A stretch of DNA of 64,000 nucleotides from Pratylenchus scribneri. Its lineage: Eukaryota > Nematoda > Chromadorea > Rhabditida > Pratylenchidae. This document shows, one piece after another, positions 12,911-26,301 of this stretch. How positions within the stretch are numbered: position 1 is the first letter of the stretch; each line of letters opens with the position of its first letter. The stretch covers positions 372,001 to 436,000 of the forward strand of contig JAQSEB010000150.1 of NCBI GenBank assembly GCA_030063045.1. Reading direction: 5' to 3'. Under the pieces are notes generated by a model that made no database searches, was not told the DNA's origin, and saw nothing but the letters and a program-made list of their open reading frames with translations. The position numbers were made by a program, and so were the translations under genes.

Positions 12911-14005
12911 AATATTTTAATAATAATTTTCATAATTACTAAAACATGATGCGCAAATCCATCATCAAAATTTATTAAAAAAGAAATAGAATCTTTCTTA
13001 ATGGCCATTTGACTATTTTTAATATCAATAAATTTGAAATATTTTATAAAAAAATAGAAAAATTTTTAGAAAATTAATTAGAATTACCAACTCTTTACTC
13101 CAATTTCGAAAGCAATGCCAATTTGAGTGACACAAATTTTTAATGAGTATTAATTTTTTGTAAAGATTAAATAATTTTTGCAATATATAATTTTAATTTT
13201 ATTTCTTGTTAATTAAGTTACTTTTAGATTTTGAAATAATTTAATATTTCTCAAATCCTTCATCTTTTGGATTTATATATTTCAATTCATATATTTAAAG
13301 AAAGATGTTTGAAAATAAACATTATAATTGTATCATCAATTAGATTTAGATTTGCATTCTCTTTCATTTAACTGTTAAAAAATATTTTTGTTCATAAATT
13401 CATTCAATTTTCATAAAAATGTATTAAAATTCCTAGTTGTCTATAAATATGTATGCAGTTTGAGTTTATATAACTCACTTAGCTAACTTTATTAATTTTT
13501 TATTTAATATTCCAAGCGATAGGTAGCGCCATTTACCACTTAGCACCATTTATAAGAATCCATCAACATTTTACTGCGGTTATTCTATAAAAATTAATTT
13601 AACCTCCACCTTCTTTGACCTAATTATCTTGTCTATTTTTTAATAATTTTATCTAAATTGATTAGGGAAATATAATATAATATTTTTTATCTTTATATAA
13701 ATTTAGAAATTTTACATTTAAATTAAATAAATAATTTTACAAATGATTATTTTCAATTACATTATTTAATAATTTACTTAAAAAAATGATTTTATTTATC
13801 AATAAAATTTAAAATTTTAATTACTTGCATTGAATTTATTTTTATAAAATTTAAATATATTTTTTTATTGAATATTTCATCAGAAGTTATGAAAGGAGAA
13901 TGAATTATTTTAATTATCTCATTTAATTTGGAATTTTCTATTTTTAAAGAGGAAAAATTATTTTGTAATAAAATAATTTTTTATATTATATTTAATACAA
14001 CTTAG
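12911..14005. other. AT-rich stretch with two islands
   Basis: Islands at 13082-13143 (plus terminal frame LPTLYSNFESNANLSDTNF after an ag; minus alternative with a GTAAAG donor) and 13510-13640 (plus frame open for about 37 codons). No domain recognised. Confidence 0.3.
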
Positions 14006-14181
14006 TGGCTAGCCAAAATAAACAGTCTATTTCCATGTTAATTTACACAAATCCAAATCGTTCCCATGGTTTTTTATGGGTTTCCGCTTTAGAAGCAGAG
14101 CAACTTCCAGAGAAGACAAGGATAAAATCCAAAATTTTTTACCCTCTAAACGCTAACTACTTCGGTAGTTTAAAACAATGA
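14006..14181 (+). CDS. candidate terminal exon, unknown protein
   Basis: After a cttag acceptor a single frame stays open for 57 codons to TGA at 14179-14181. It includes TNPNRSHGFLWVSALEAEQ, then LPEKTRIKSKIFYPLNANYF. This is one of the longest balanced-composition exons in the window, with normal use of Glu, Lys, Pro and Trp, so I believe it is genuine coding sequence. I do not recognise the family. The last residues and the stop fall inside a 39-bp tandem duplication that continues into the presumed 3' UTR. Confidence 0.5.
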
Positions 14182-14236
14182 TACTTGATAGGCATTTACT
14201 TCGGTAGTTTAAAACAATGATACTTGATAGGCATTT
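14159..14236. repeat. 39-bp tandem duplication across a stop codon
   Basis: The unit beginning acttcggtagtttaaaacaa is present twice, adjacent and identical (14159-14197 and 14198-14236). The first copy covers the last codons and TGA of the exon at 14006-14181. Being a multiple of three it would preserve frame, but the first TGA ends translation before the second copy. Confidence 0.9.
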
Positions 14237-15895
14237 TTGAAAATTGATTTGGGGAACTGATTTTACAGCTTTTATTTGGATAAATGATTGATTGAAAATG
14301 AAATTTTGGAATTTGAATCATTTAAATCAGAGATTTCTACAAAAATAATGGACCTTAATAAGATAAAATAAATTTTCTTTTTTTTATTAAATTATCACAT
14401 TGGATCATTGGAAAATATTTGAAAGTTAATTTTAGAATGCATAATTTTTATATGTTAGATGTTTAAGTTCAACAAAGATTTATCAAACGTATATATTTAA
14501 TAATTTTTATTTAAAATTATTTGCTCCAATTGTTATTTGAAATTTTTTTATGTAAAAATTCATTTAAAATGTTTTCTTATTATTAGATTAAATGATATAG
14601 AAAATGCAAACACGAAAAAAACCATTTTTAATGAAACCAACAATTTTTTTATTATTTTAAAAAATATTTATTATTCAATATTTAAATCATAACATTAATA
14701 TTATACGAATTTTTAAATTAACTCTGTAATTTTTTGTAGTATGTTTATGATTAAATTCTAAAGTGCTTTATATATCAACGAAAAAAATTTTCTTAAATTA
14801 CAGTAAAGAATTTTTATTAAAAAAATCTGTTATTTGTTTTAATCTCAATTCTTTATTCTTAAATTTGCAACTTTTTTTAAAAAATGTACTAATATAAAAA
14901 AATTTTGATTTACTTTTAAAATCATTATCTTAAAATTAAAAATTATTATAATAGTCATCTATTTATAGGAGCTTTCCTATTCATATTTTAAAATAATACT
15001 TCTTATATATATATTTTATTATTTATTCATTTTATAATTGAATTTTTAAAAAGAAATTATTGATTTTTTTGAAGTTATTAAACTTATACATATAATTTGT
15101 AGCAAATCTTCGGAATTTCAAATAAATTTATTTTTTAAATTAAAATAAATATTATTTTTAATTACAAATAAAATTTTAAACTCATATTCTCTTCCACATT
15201 TACTTTGAAATCATTGCATTTTCTTATTTTTTTAGCTTAATTTATTTTCAATTAAATCTTTTTTTTATATCGAATTATGAATTTATTTAATGAAAATTAA
15301 ATAACATGAAAGTAGAAATCGATGTTTATTATATCTTTTATTTTATTTACAGAAAAACCGTCATCATGAGAAATTATATTTTACTTTTCTAATAATTATA
15401 TTTTTTTCTTTTTAATTAAATTTAGAGGAATGGAGTTATTCTCGTATAACATATTGAATGGGAATGTAATTCACTGGAATGCTCATCAGACAGCTTGGAA
15501 TTGTTATTATATTTTATATTTAATTCTATTTATTTTCGAAGATATTTACTCAGATAAATTTAATAATATTTTATAATTTTATTTGTTAGATAAGCAGATT
15601 CTATATATTTGATTCGTTGAATTACATTTTCTAATTTAAAAATTTTTGTAAGTCTTTTTATAATTATGATTCAAAAATAATCAAATTTTTCCAAATTATT
15701 GCTTCAGTTTATTTTACTATATTTTATATAATCTATTAAATTAAAATTCAATTCATTAATAGCATATTCATTTATTAAAAATTAAGGCATTTTAAATAAA
15801 AGATTATACTGCAGAAATTAAATAATTCTCAAAATTAAATTAATTAAATTATAATGCTTTTTCCAAAAATTTTTAATATAGAAGAAAATAATATC
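14237..15895. other. AT-rich stretch with plus-strand exon-like pieces
   Basis: A strong acceptor (tttatttacag) at about 15352 precedes a short open frame (KNRHHEKLYF). A 49-codon plus frame runs 15427-15576 after a tttag acceptor (GMELFSYNILNGNVIHWNAH then an AT-rich tail). Both may be exons. The rest is low-complexity. Confidence 0.35.
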
Positions 15896-16009
15896 TTAAA
15901 ATAAAATGTATTTATTCAAAGCACAGTAATTCCTTTTCCGATCTGATGCATTTTGCCAAGGAAAAGAATCATCAGGGATACAAACCAATGAATTCTGATA
16001 GATCTCATC
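15896..16009 (-). CDS. candidate terminal exon with two cysteines
   Basis: A minus acceptor caaaattttcag leads into a 37-codon frame: DEIYQNSLVCIPDDSFPW, QNASDRKRNYCALNK, then TAA. Composition is typical of secreted or extracellular domains. A plus alternative with AG/GT borders (15927-16020, frame NSFSDLMHFAKEKNHQGY) also exists; the minus acceptor is the stronger signal. No family recognised. Confidence 0.4.
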   Translation of the reverse strand, partial: DEIYQNSLVCIPDDSFPWQNASDRKRNYCALNKYILF

Positions 16010-18376
16010 CTGAAAATTTTGTATTTTAATTATTATTCATTTTTCATTCATATATTTGTGGATTTTATTTCTATATAAATTAAAGTTTTAAATTATATTG
16101 TAATTAAAATAATAAATAATAATAATGCCTAAAACATTTTATCAAAAAATTTTAAATATCTTAATTTTTATTATTTCAAAAATATATGTAAAATATTTAT
16201 AAAATAAAAAATTCATTTTGATAGAATTGCTGTAAAATGCTATAGCTATCAAGCGATCGGATAATCATTCAATTGTGCATATATTTCTAAATTTTTTCCT
16301 TTTAATGAAATTTTATTATTTCAATATCCATTAATTTTAATCATTTTTTAACTTTGTTAAATTATTTAATATTTTTATTTATAAAAATATTCTTATTTCT
16401 CTAGAATCAAATCTTCAAATAAATCTGTCCTTTACGCTTGAATCCAAGGATTGAGTTCTTATCTATTAAAATATTTTTATTAAAAATAAAATTAAAAATT
16501 AGAATCCACCAATATTGTTTAAAATTTTTTTAAAATTATTCTTCCTTCCTCTTGCGTCAATTTTTTATAGATGCGGCGAAAATTAATTAAATTTTTTTTT
16601 TAATTATTCAAAATTTAATTTTATTTTACATTTTGGAATTAAATCCCTCTTTGCTATATATTCCAAATTTTATTTTTTTTTATTTTATACCGGATAAGAA
16701 ACATTATTTTAAAATATTATTATTTAAATTTCTAAATTACATTTTAAAGTTGAATAATTTCTTCAAATCCAAGCAAAATTTTTTTTTTTAAATTTAGTAC
16801 AAATAAAGGATCGAAGAATCTATTTGATTGAAAAAAACTTCATATGTTTTAATCTTTGAACAGATAAATATTGCATTTACTTTCGCATAAATCGATCGCC
16901 AAATTATCTTGAATATTGTTAGTTTAATTTTATAATTTTATTTTTAAATAGATTTTTAAAATATATTCTTTTTCTAAGAATTAATTTAAAAAAAATTTTA
17001 TTATTAATAAATTTCCAAAAAATGTTTTAAAATTTATTCTTAAAAAATTAATAATATACTTTTTGATGTTTATTTCATTCATATCACTAAAAATTTTTAA
17101 GAAAATTATTAAATCTAATGTTACGATTAAAAAAGATTATTTAATTTTTAAATTTTTATTATAATGTGATACTCAACATTGCTAAAAACCTATTGTTTTT
17201 ACATTTAATTTATTGAAATTTTTTACAATCAGATTATTTTTTTAAGAATATTTCGAATTAATTGAACAAAGAGAAAATAAATTTATTTTTTTTCTTTCAT
17301 TATTTCTTAATAATTTTTATAAAAATTTGGAATATTTTAATAATTTTATTTAAATTTGAAATGTCTTCTCCGCACTTTCCCTTCACTTTTTAATGCTTGG
17401 CATATCTTAATTTATTTTACATCAATTGATTTTGTCGTTTGATTCAAATTTTAATGTGTAAAAGAATCATAGAATTATTTAAATTTTTCTTTTCATAAAT
17501 TCAGCATAGTTAAGCAAATTTTTTTTTTTAATTTATTTAATTTATTGATAAAAATTTTTTTCATATTAAAATTAAAATGTTATTTTTTATATCTAAAATA
17601 AAACTTTATAAATCTAGATTAAATTTTTTTATTTTAATGCCATATCTAATCATGTTTTTTATATCTTATAATATTTATACAAATATTTATGATTTATAAT
17701 TATGATTGCCGCAAATTTGGTGGTATCCCGTGTATCTAGAATTATATTAATTGAATTATTTTTACAATTAAATGCATTCATTAAAAATGTTGACCAAATT
17801 ACCATGGTAAAAATGATGTGGAGTGTTCCCCGTTCCAAACATCTTTGTGAAAACTGTTTTAATTTTCAATTTCTCAATTTTCCCTTAATTTTTTTTTAAA
17901 TTTTATACATTATATTTTATTCAAAATTTAAATTATACAACAAAAGAATATAACATTCTTATTTTTTTTACTCACATTCATCTAAATTTCTAAAATTTTC
18001 TTTCTGAGGCATATTCATCCAAAATCATAAAATATCTTTATTTAAAATAATTCGTATTCTAACAATTCTTCTACACAAAATATTATTTTAAACATATATA
18101 TTAATATAATAATAAAAAAATTCTAATTTTATATCATTAATTTATTAATTTAATTGATAAAATTTTTATTCATTCATTTTAGAATAATATAAAAATAATT
18201 TCCATTAATATAATTTGTTCTTTCATTTCTTTTATTGTATATTTTCTTTTCTCTAATTTTCAAATTATAATTTTAATTTTAATTTAAATAAATTTCTTTA
18301 TGTAATAACTATTCTGATTAAATTCTATAAATATTTACATTTTAAAATCTTTCAGATAGTTAAATTATAGGAAAGA
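16010..18376. other. AT-rich stretch with islands
   Basis: Islands at 16410-16470 and 16530-16600 both read well on minus (KNSILGFKRKGQIYLKI; NFRRIYKKLTQEEGRII) and could be adjacent exons of one minus gene. At 17690-17860 the minus strand reads KTVFTKMFGTGNTPHHFYH up to a GTAATT donor, then an exon-like piece in matching phase. No domain recognised; a 65-codon plus frame over the same spot is probably its shadow. Confidence 0.35.
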
Positions 18377-18607
18377 TTAAATAAATAAATTTAACATGAT
18401 TGTATAATATTCAATTAATTGCATATTGAAAAATTTATTCTTTATTATAATATCCCATTTTTTTTGTAAAGCTTCCAGAAATGCATCTACCGTGTATTTT
18501 CTTTTGTAGTTTCCACTGCACACATTCTTGGCTAATCTGCGGGTACCTAGATTTGAGGAATTTATCTTGAGACATTTTATTTCTAATATAATAAAAATAA
18601 ATGACAA
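18377..18607 (-). CDS. candidate coding island, two competing frames
   Basis: The island core is about 18433-18562. One minus frame reads LGTRRLAKNVCSGNYKRKY, then TVDAFLEALQKKWDIIIK. A second minus frame starts at an ATG (MSQDKFLKSRYPQISQECVQ) and is also open to a stop. Both are charged and protein-like, while the plus strand is poor, so coding on minus is likely. The choice of frame, exon borders and function are unknown. Confidence 0.4.
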   Translation of the reverse strand: MSFIFIILEIKCLKINSSNLGTRRLAKNVCSGNYKRKYTVDAFLEALQKKWDIIIKNKFFNMQLIEYYTIMLNLFI

Positions 18608-20189
18608 ATTTTATTTTTTTTAAATAAAGTTTACATTTCTCAAATCAATCTTCAATCTCTGTTTTTCTCGCGCATTTAACTTTAAATGATGGAACAATTC
18701 TTTATTTGTTTGCTTTTTCGGACAACAAAAATGATTTTTTTTTCTTGAATTCATAAAAATAATTATTTGAATGAATTTATATTAATTCCTAATAAAATTA
18801 ATTATATTTTTATCATTTAATTATCATATATTTTAAATCGGAATTTGCTTTTTCTGTAAAATTTCAATTTCATATAGAAATTAATAAATCATAAAAATTT
18901 TTATTAACTTTTTTAAAATCCAATTATAATTTTCATTCTATTTATCATCCATATCAAAATTAAATGCAATTGATCCTAATTTAATTCAATTTATGAAGTT
19001 CTCTATAATAGTCGATGTTCAAGTTTATTTAAATCAATTTTATTCTTATTTTTTATCAATATATAATTTAAATTATCGATGAGCATTGATCACAATTTAT
19101 TATTCATTGCAATAAGCAATAATTAAGAAAATTATTTATAAAAAAAACTAATACTTATTCATACAAATTAATCTACCTTTTTTATGCATTTACAATTTTT
19201 TGATTATTGAACCATTAATCTTCCAATGCTTTGCCATAAAATTTAGCATGCTTTAAATTCATTTTTTAGATCTGCATTTCTTTTTAAATAATCAGGTTAA
19301 AAATTTTAAAATTTAATTTATGAAAAATTAATATATTTAATTTATTCAAGATTTTTAATAAAAAGTATAATTAATTAATTAATTGATTTTTTGTTGGAAT
19401 AATATAGTTATGTAATTAATTATATTTTATCTATTTTTTCAAGAATATAATTTTTTATTTTTTTTTAAATTTTAATTTTTTTATAGTCGTCTAAAATACT
19501 CAAAATTATTATAAAATTTTAATAAAAGGCAGATATATAGAATTATTCATTAGCCATTGATTTTTAGAAAGATTATTAACATATTTAAATAGAAATTAAA
19601 ATTTAATTAAATTAAATTAAATTAGTTTTTGTTTTATTTATTTTAAGATTTTATTTTTCTTTCTAAAATATTAATTTATTTAAGTTGCCTACGATATTTT
19701 TCCTGATTTCCTTTTATATTTTATATTAATAGTCATTCCATGACTTCTTTTGAAGCAAATTTATAGCTTTCATCGATATATTATATTTACCGTTACTTAT
19801 AAAAATATTATATAAATAAAATTAAGGCCAAAAATCTTTCAAGGTAAAAAATTCTAAATAAATCAAATGGTTATTAATGCTAAAAATAATTTTTATCTAT
19901 AAGATAATTGCGAAAGCTGAATTAATAATTCTTTCGATTTTTATACTTTTTATTTTATATTTATTTATCTCCTTTTTAAATATCAAACATTAGATTATAA
20001 TAGAATTAATATAATACTATTAATATGAGAGGATAAAAAGTTCACAATAGCTTATTTTTTATTATTATTCTATTTTTCATCATTTTTTTTGTAAAATTTT
20101 ACTGCTATTTTTTAGGACGCAATTTTCATAAATTTTAATTCATTCTATATTAAACATTTATTAACAAATCTTTTTTTATATAATTTTAT
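18608..20189. other. AT-rich stretch, nothing supported
   Basis: Low-complexity A/T sequence. A minus acceptor near 18857 (attttacag) precedes only six codons. Otherwise I see no exon-like island. Confidence 0.5.
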
Positions 20190-20390
20190 TTATTTATTTG
20201 TTTCCCACTTTTTTAATTTACGCAATTTTATCAAATTTTTATAAATATAATTAAATTTAAAATAATTTAAAAAATTAATTTTCTCTTCTGGATATTTTTG
20301 TTCTAATTTCCAATAATCACTATACTTTCTTTTGTTGATTATCAATTTAGGCAAATACTTGTTCGATTTCATCGCCGGGTTAAATATCAT
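20190..20390 (-). CDS. candidate lysine-rich coding exon
   Basis: An ATG-initiated minus frame of 66 codons begins MIFNPAMKSNKYLPKLIINK and continues with RKYSDYWKLEQKYPEEK. The first two thirds (20270-20390) have balanced composition and many Lys, Tyr and Glu; the last third is AT-rich and may be intron or 3' end. No motif is recognised. Length is near the upper range expected by chance for this composition, but the residue mix supports coding. Confidence 0.4.
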   Translation of the reverse strand: MIFNPAMKSNKYLPKLIINKRKYSDYWKLEQKYPEEKINFLNYFKFNYIYKNLIKLRKLKKWETNK

Positions 20391-22366
20391 AAAATTTTAA
20401 TGGTTTTTTATTATTTGATTTAAAAAAAATTATCAAAATTATCTTGTATATTTACTCAATTAATTGTCATATTATATTCATTAAACGATAATATTAGTTT
20501 TTTAAAAAATTGATATTTTATTTCAATATCAATCATCGCTACGCTAATAATCATAATCATATTTTCATATAATATTGTTATCGTTCTTTCTGTTTATATA
20601 ATTATTCAATAAAAAAATAAAATCTAACATTTTCTTAAGATTAAAAAATCTGATCGCATTTGGGAGCGTGATTATTACAGTTTCTTTTACATTTCAAAAG
20701 CTTTCTCCACTACATTTAGTTTTTATATAAATAATTTTTTCTTATTTTACAATTTTAATTTATATTTTATTATCTATTTTTGATTTTTGGAATCGATTTT
20801 TTATATAATTGAAATTTTTATTATATTAATTTTATCAATTTAAAAGAACTAATTATATATATATTTTTTATTATTTTCCGTCTTATAATTATCTGATAAA
20901 TTTAAATATTTAATATTTTAAATTAAGAATTTCTTTAATAAAAATAAGAAATATTTTATATATTTTAATTTCATTTTTAGAATTTTCTTTTTCTATATTA
21001 AAATGTGTGGTTAATTTAAATTGATGGTGGTAAATCTTTACCTATATATTGCATTTTTTTTCATTTAATATAAAAATTATTGTCAATAATATTCTTTATT
21101 CATTCTTTTTTTCAAAATATTTGAATTGATTTTACTTGATAATTTTAAAATTGTTTTATTTTTAAATAAATAAATTTATAATTATATATAATTTTCTCTT
21201 AATAAAACCTCTCTTTCCTCGCCCCCTCGATGGAAAGTGAGGAGTGCAGGATGGCCGAACTGGATCTTTGTTTTTATTAAAGCTAAATTTAAATTATATT
21301 TTTAATAATTTCATAAAATATTGCTCAAAAATTTAACATAATATATCTGTTATTATAATGTATATTATATTTTCGTTTTTCGGATATATAAATTTTATTT
21401 TTAATTATATTTTAATTTCTAAACTATCGCAATTATTCAATTTTCTTAATTATTTTTAATCGAGAATTAATTTTTATTATAAATATATTTCAATACTTTA
21501 TTTTTTATGAGGAGATTTCCTATGACGAGAAAGTTTCGTCCAATTTAATATCCATTCAATTATTTTATATAATTTATAGATATATTTATTCATTATATTA
21601 AAATTTTCTTTATCAAAGGATTGGCTAATTAGTAAGAATATAATTTTTTGAAGAAATTTGATGTCCTCCCAAATTGGCTTTCTTTCGTAAATAAAGTATC
21701 TTGATTATATTTAATTATATTTATTAGGGCAGATATTTATTTAAAATTTTTAACTTTATTTGTTAAAATTTTGTTACGAATTTGATAATATTTTATTTAT
21801 AATTTTAATTTTTATAACTTTCTTAGGACTTCATAAATAAAAATTTTAAAAATGAAAAAGAAAATATTATCTTAATAAATCTTAAAAAAAATTTTGATTT
21901 AATCTTTGTTGATAATCAAATTTTATAGTTAATTAATAACATTTATTATCTTATAATATTTGAATTAAAGTATATATTTTCTCATTCATATTATTACATC
22001 TTCTTAAATATAAAAAATTAGGATGCATTGTCAAAAATTTATTAAAATAATTAAACTTTTTAATTTATAATTGAATGTTAATCCAATTATTATTTTTATA
22101 TATTAATTTATATAATTTTCTTTTTATTACTTTTTTATAATTATATTGAATTTTTAATATATATTTGCGTAGATTTGTATATAATAAAAATTGATTTGTA
22201 TAATTTAAAAAATAAATATAATTCTTATAAAATAAATTATGATTTTTTATTTTGTGAATAAAAAAGAATGAAATATTAAGGAAAAAATTATTAACATTGA
22301 ATATGAAAAATTTGCTAAAAATGAAATATAAAATTGGAAAAATAAAATTTATCCCCAAACAATTCC
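20391..22366. other. AT-rich stretch with possible initial exon
   Basis: At 21230-21269 a GC-richer patch contains ATG and the frame MESEECRMAELDL up to a GT, a possible first exon on plus. A plus frame at about 22333-22492 (PYAMNSDAFKKFILPLL...) competes with the minus exon at 22367-22423. The rest is low-complexity. Confidence 0.3.
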
Positions 22367-22423
22367 CTATGCGATGAATTCCGACGCCTTTAAAAAATTT
22401 ATTTTACCATTGTTAACTGCGGT
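22367..22423 (-). CDS. candidate terminal exon
   Basis: Minus acceptor aattttccag is followed in phase 0 by TAVNNGKINFLKASEFIA and TAG. Good splice signal and normal composition, but only 18 residues. The overlapping plus frame is longer (about 50 codons) yet hydrophobic, as expected of a shadow. Confidence 0.35.
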   Translation of the reverse strand, partial: TAVNNGKINFLKASEFIA

Positions 22424-22820
22424 CTGGAAAATTGATTTATATTCAAGGTTTCATCCCCACACTCTAATTTTCGTCAATACATCTTCTCACTATTGAATAT
22501 GGAAGATATAAAATTATTTTTCATATTTTAAATATAATATAAAAAAATTTGTCTGTTATGACAACTAATCATTTTTATAATTTTATATTATTATTCTTCT
22601 TAATTTAAAAATTTTCAGAAATAAATGAGAGAATTGGCTTATTAAACCTTAGTTAATTTATTTAATTTTGCTTTTTATTGTGGAAAGTTCACTTTCCTAC
22701 TGGAATTATAATTAGATATAAATTATAAATATTAATCAATTTTTAAATTAGTTTTTAAAAATATAAAAGTATTAATTTTATTTTATCACTTTTTCTTTTC
22801 TTTCATCGCAATAATCATGG
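22424..22820. other. AT-rich stretch
   Basis: Contains a plus acceptor (aaattttcag, about 22616) followed by eleven open codons (INERIGLLNLS) and a stop. Too short to call. Confidence 0.35.
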
Positions 22821-22904
22821 TTATAGCCCAAAATAAAAGGTGATTTCATAACGGCTGTATTTTTTTTTGCATTTCCACATTGCTCTGCATGGTTCTGCTG
22901 TCAT
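22821..22904 (-). CDS. small ORF or exon, Cys/Lys-rich
   Basis: A minus ATG opens a 27-codon frame beginning MTAEPCRAMWKCKKKYSRYE and ending at TAA in an otherwise stop-dense region. Purine-rich coding strand and basic composition favour real coding. No family recognised. Confidence 0.35.
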   Translation of the reverse strand: MTAEPCRAMWKCKKKYSRYEITFYFGL

Positions 22905-23142
22905 TTGCATTGCATTAAATTAATTTATTTCTATTCATTTTTAAATTTTTTATATTATTTTTTATTTTAGCATTAGATCAATTTTGCCTTATATTATTAT
23001 ATAATCAATCTAATCATCATTTTATTTTTTATTAGTTTTATTATCCGATTTATAGACAGTAATTTTTTCAATGAATTTTTTTGAATGAATACAGGATATT
23101 TTTATAGAAAAATGTATTTTTTAATTTAATCATTTGAATTAC

Positions 23143-23238
23143 TCATTTGAATCTTCAGTCCTTTTAAAGAATTTATTTTTCTGTAAGAGGAATTTTTCTT
23201 TTTTCTGGCTCCATTCGAAAGAAACAGTTACAATTTTG
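23143..23238 (-). CDS. candidate internal exon, charged
   Basis: Bounded by an AG acceptor (23240-23239) and a GTAATT donor (23142-23141), 96 nt, open in one frame: KIVTVSFEWSQKKEKFLLQ then KNKFFKRTEDSN. An alternative internal acceptor (cctcttacag) would shorten it. Charged composition supports the minus strand. Confidence 0.4.
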
Positions 23239-26200
23239 CTTTATGAATTTGTTTATCGTTTTGAATTTATGATAAAAATATTATTATTTTAATTTTAAAA
23301 TTATTTTATTATTTTTTTATTTTCTGTTTTAATAAATTTGAAAATTTAATTTTTTAATATTAATAATTTTTTTAATTTTAATAGGTAAACACCAACGAAT
23401 TATTATTGACCTAGACGCTATCAGCAATGATAATACATTCTTTTTAATTATTATTTAGAGTTAAAAAAAATTTTAGTCAACTATTATTAATAATTTCAAT
23501 GTAAGTAGGCTATTGTTTAAAAAAATGATTTATATTTGGGCTAGAAAATTGGAAAGTCGTCCAATCTTGGTAATAGTAATAACATTCTAAAAATTTTTTC
23601 TTTTAGAATATATTTTTTATTTCTATTCATTATTTATTTTTTTTAATTTTGTCTTTTCTTTTTATATTTTTAAAAAAACTTTTTTTCAGATGTATAAAAT
23701 AATTAATTTATTAGAAATGGATTAATATAATTATTTTGAAATTATTTCATATATTTTTATAATTTTAGACTGATAGTTTTATATGTTTTTAGAAAATTTT
23801 TAAATAATAATTGTATTTTATTTTTGTGATAAAAACAATGCAGCAATTGCAGGAATTTGAAGAGAAGCAGGTTAAATTGTAGAGAATTACTGATTATTTA
23901 ATTATTTTCAATTGTTATTTAATAAAGGTTTTTTCTAAAATAATTCTCACAAATTTAAAAAAATGAACTATATTATCAAAAATTTTATTAAATTAGTATA
24001 AAATCTTTTATCATTTATTTAATTTTATTTTTTTAAACATATATTTAACCAGTGCTATCTTAATTAATCAAAATTTACAAATAATTTTTAATCAAAATTT
24101 AATCTATTTTTTTGTTAAAGCAAAGAACATAAATGGAATTTCCTAAAATCAAATTTCAATTTTAAAAATTGGCAAATATTAATACCATAATTTCATTAGT
24201 TTCTTTATAGAATTACATAAAACTTTGGATATGAGTAATATGTTTGTGTCTTTTAAGCTTGTTTGGTTTTAAAATTATTACATTTTTTGTAATCCAGATT
24301 TGCCCGTAATTTGAATATTTATTGTATTAAAATTATTAAATCTGAAAAATTCTTAATAATTTTTCTAATCCAATGCCTGTATATATGAAAAGATACACTT
24401 AAAATTAGTAATTAAAAAATTTCAGTTTCAATACAATTTTAATTCCAAAAACAAAAATCGTAATCTTATTTTAAATTTTTAAAAAATTTATTAGAATATT
24501 TATGTGTAGGTTTTTTTTCTGAAAATATATTTTTAATATATTGTGAGGTTTATTTTATTATTAATTTGAGCTTTTAATAAGAAAACATTGTATTGGCAAT
24601 TAATTCACATGGAAATTCCCAATCGATTAATTATTAAATAATTTTAAAAGATCAAAATCTTTATATATATTATTAAAAAAATTATTAGTTAATTATAATT
24701 ATTTAATTTTTATTTATTTTTTCCCAAACAATGCATGACCTTCATGTGCATCAAATTTGCAATAATCGCAATTGTAATAAAGATTGGAAAAATATATGTT
24801 AAAAAATCTTTTGGAAATTTATTTTGATTAATTTTTAGAATGAAAATTACAATATTAAATTTTTGTTTATTAATAAATTTTAAATCCCTTTTTATTTGTT
24901 TTTTATATAAATTATAATATTTTCAATGCTAAAAAACAATAAATCAAAATCTTTTTCCTAATTTCACTAATGCTAAGCATAAAGTCATTTAAATATATTT
25001 TTATTATTATTTCTTGATTTGTAATCCATGCCGTTGATAAAAAAAAAAGAATATAAAATTTTTTTGGAAATAATATTATTGCCTAATTTTATAAATATTA
25101 TATTATTCAAATATTATTTTATAACAGAATTATATTAATAAAATTATTTCTCCTTCTAAATTTTTTTTGAATTATTTTCTTTAAATTTATTAATTGTAAT
25201 TATTTAATTAATTTCAAAATAATTTCTTAATTCAATGTAATTTTAATAATTTCTGATAAAGAAATTTTTATATATTTTTTTAATACTAAATTAAATATTG
25301 TTTATAAATGGTATTTCATAAAATATATTTTAATCATTAATTTATATATCGTAACTGAAAATTTTATTTACTTTAAACAATATTAATTGTTTAACGTTAT
25401 AATTTAAAATTAGTAATTTTGATTAAGGAAAATGGCATTAATACCATGAATTTTTTTATAGTTTGATAAAATGAAATTGATTCTTATTTAATTAATATTT
25501 TATTTTTTTATAAGATACATCATCTATAAATAAATAGTTCAATGTATTTTTAATTATTATTTTTTAAATTATAATTTGGCAATATTTAATTTTTCTCCAA
25601 TTTTATTTGATTATTTTCTTTCTATTTAATTCAAATTTAAATATTCGTTTATGAAGTCTATTATTAAAATAATTCTAAAAATTTATTTTTTTTTACCTTT
25701 ATATTTTTTTAAATTAAATAGATGATATTTTTGCTGAATCTTAATTAATTATCTTTAATTATTTTTATATTATATTCTTTTTTATTAATTATATAGATAA
25801 TTATAATATTTCACAAGACTTATTATATAATTATTTAATATATTATCTTTAATAGGATATTTAAAAAATTCGGATTTAAAATTTAAACAATTATTATTGA
25901 TTTATTTCACATTTTTCATAATGACATCAACAATTTTATATTGTTTATTTTAACGATATATAAATATAATATTTGAATATTCTAAATAATTTTATTTCAT
26001 CAATATAATATTATTTTAGTTTTATTTTTAATTATTAAAATTTTGAATATTTTAATCTTTTTTTATTATTAAAAATTTCTAAAAATAATAAATTATTTTA
26101 ATTATTATTTTTCCCTATAATGTTTTTGGCCAAAATGATAGCAGAGAATAGACGAAAGGAATCATTTCTCAATATTAGACAAATTTGAATTTTAGATTAT

Positions 26201-26301
26201 AAATAGAATTTATATATTTATTGTTATTTTAATTATCTCTAAAAATATAATGGAACGAGGGAAAATATGGATTGAAAATAATTTCCTTTCAAATCTTTAA
26301 G
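23239..26301. other. AT-rich stretch with small plus-strand islands
   Basis: Small plus pieces include 23389-23456 (KHQRIIIDLDAISND), about 23530-23570 (MIYIWARKLESRPIL before GTAATA), 23839-23871 (MQQLQEFEEKQ before GTTAAA), 24731-24802 (MHDLHVHQICNNRNCNKDW) and 26123-26190 (MFLAKMIAENRRKES). Each is 10-25 codons. They could be micro-exons or chance. Confidence 0.3.

Noticed and set aside
22065..22358. 97-codon minus frame rich in Phe, Asn, Ile, Lys
   Set aside because: Built only from A/T-rich codons; such frames are expected by chance in this composition.
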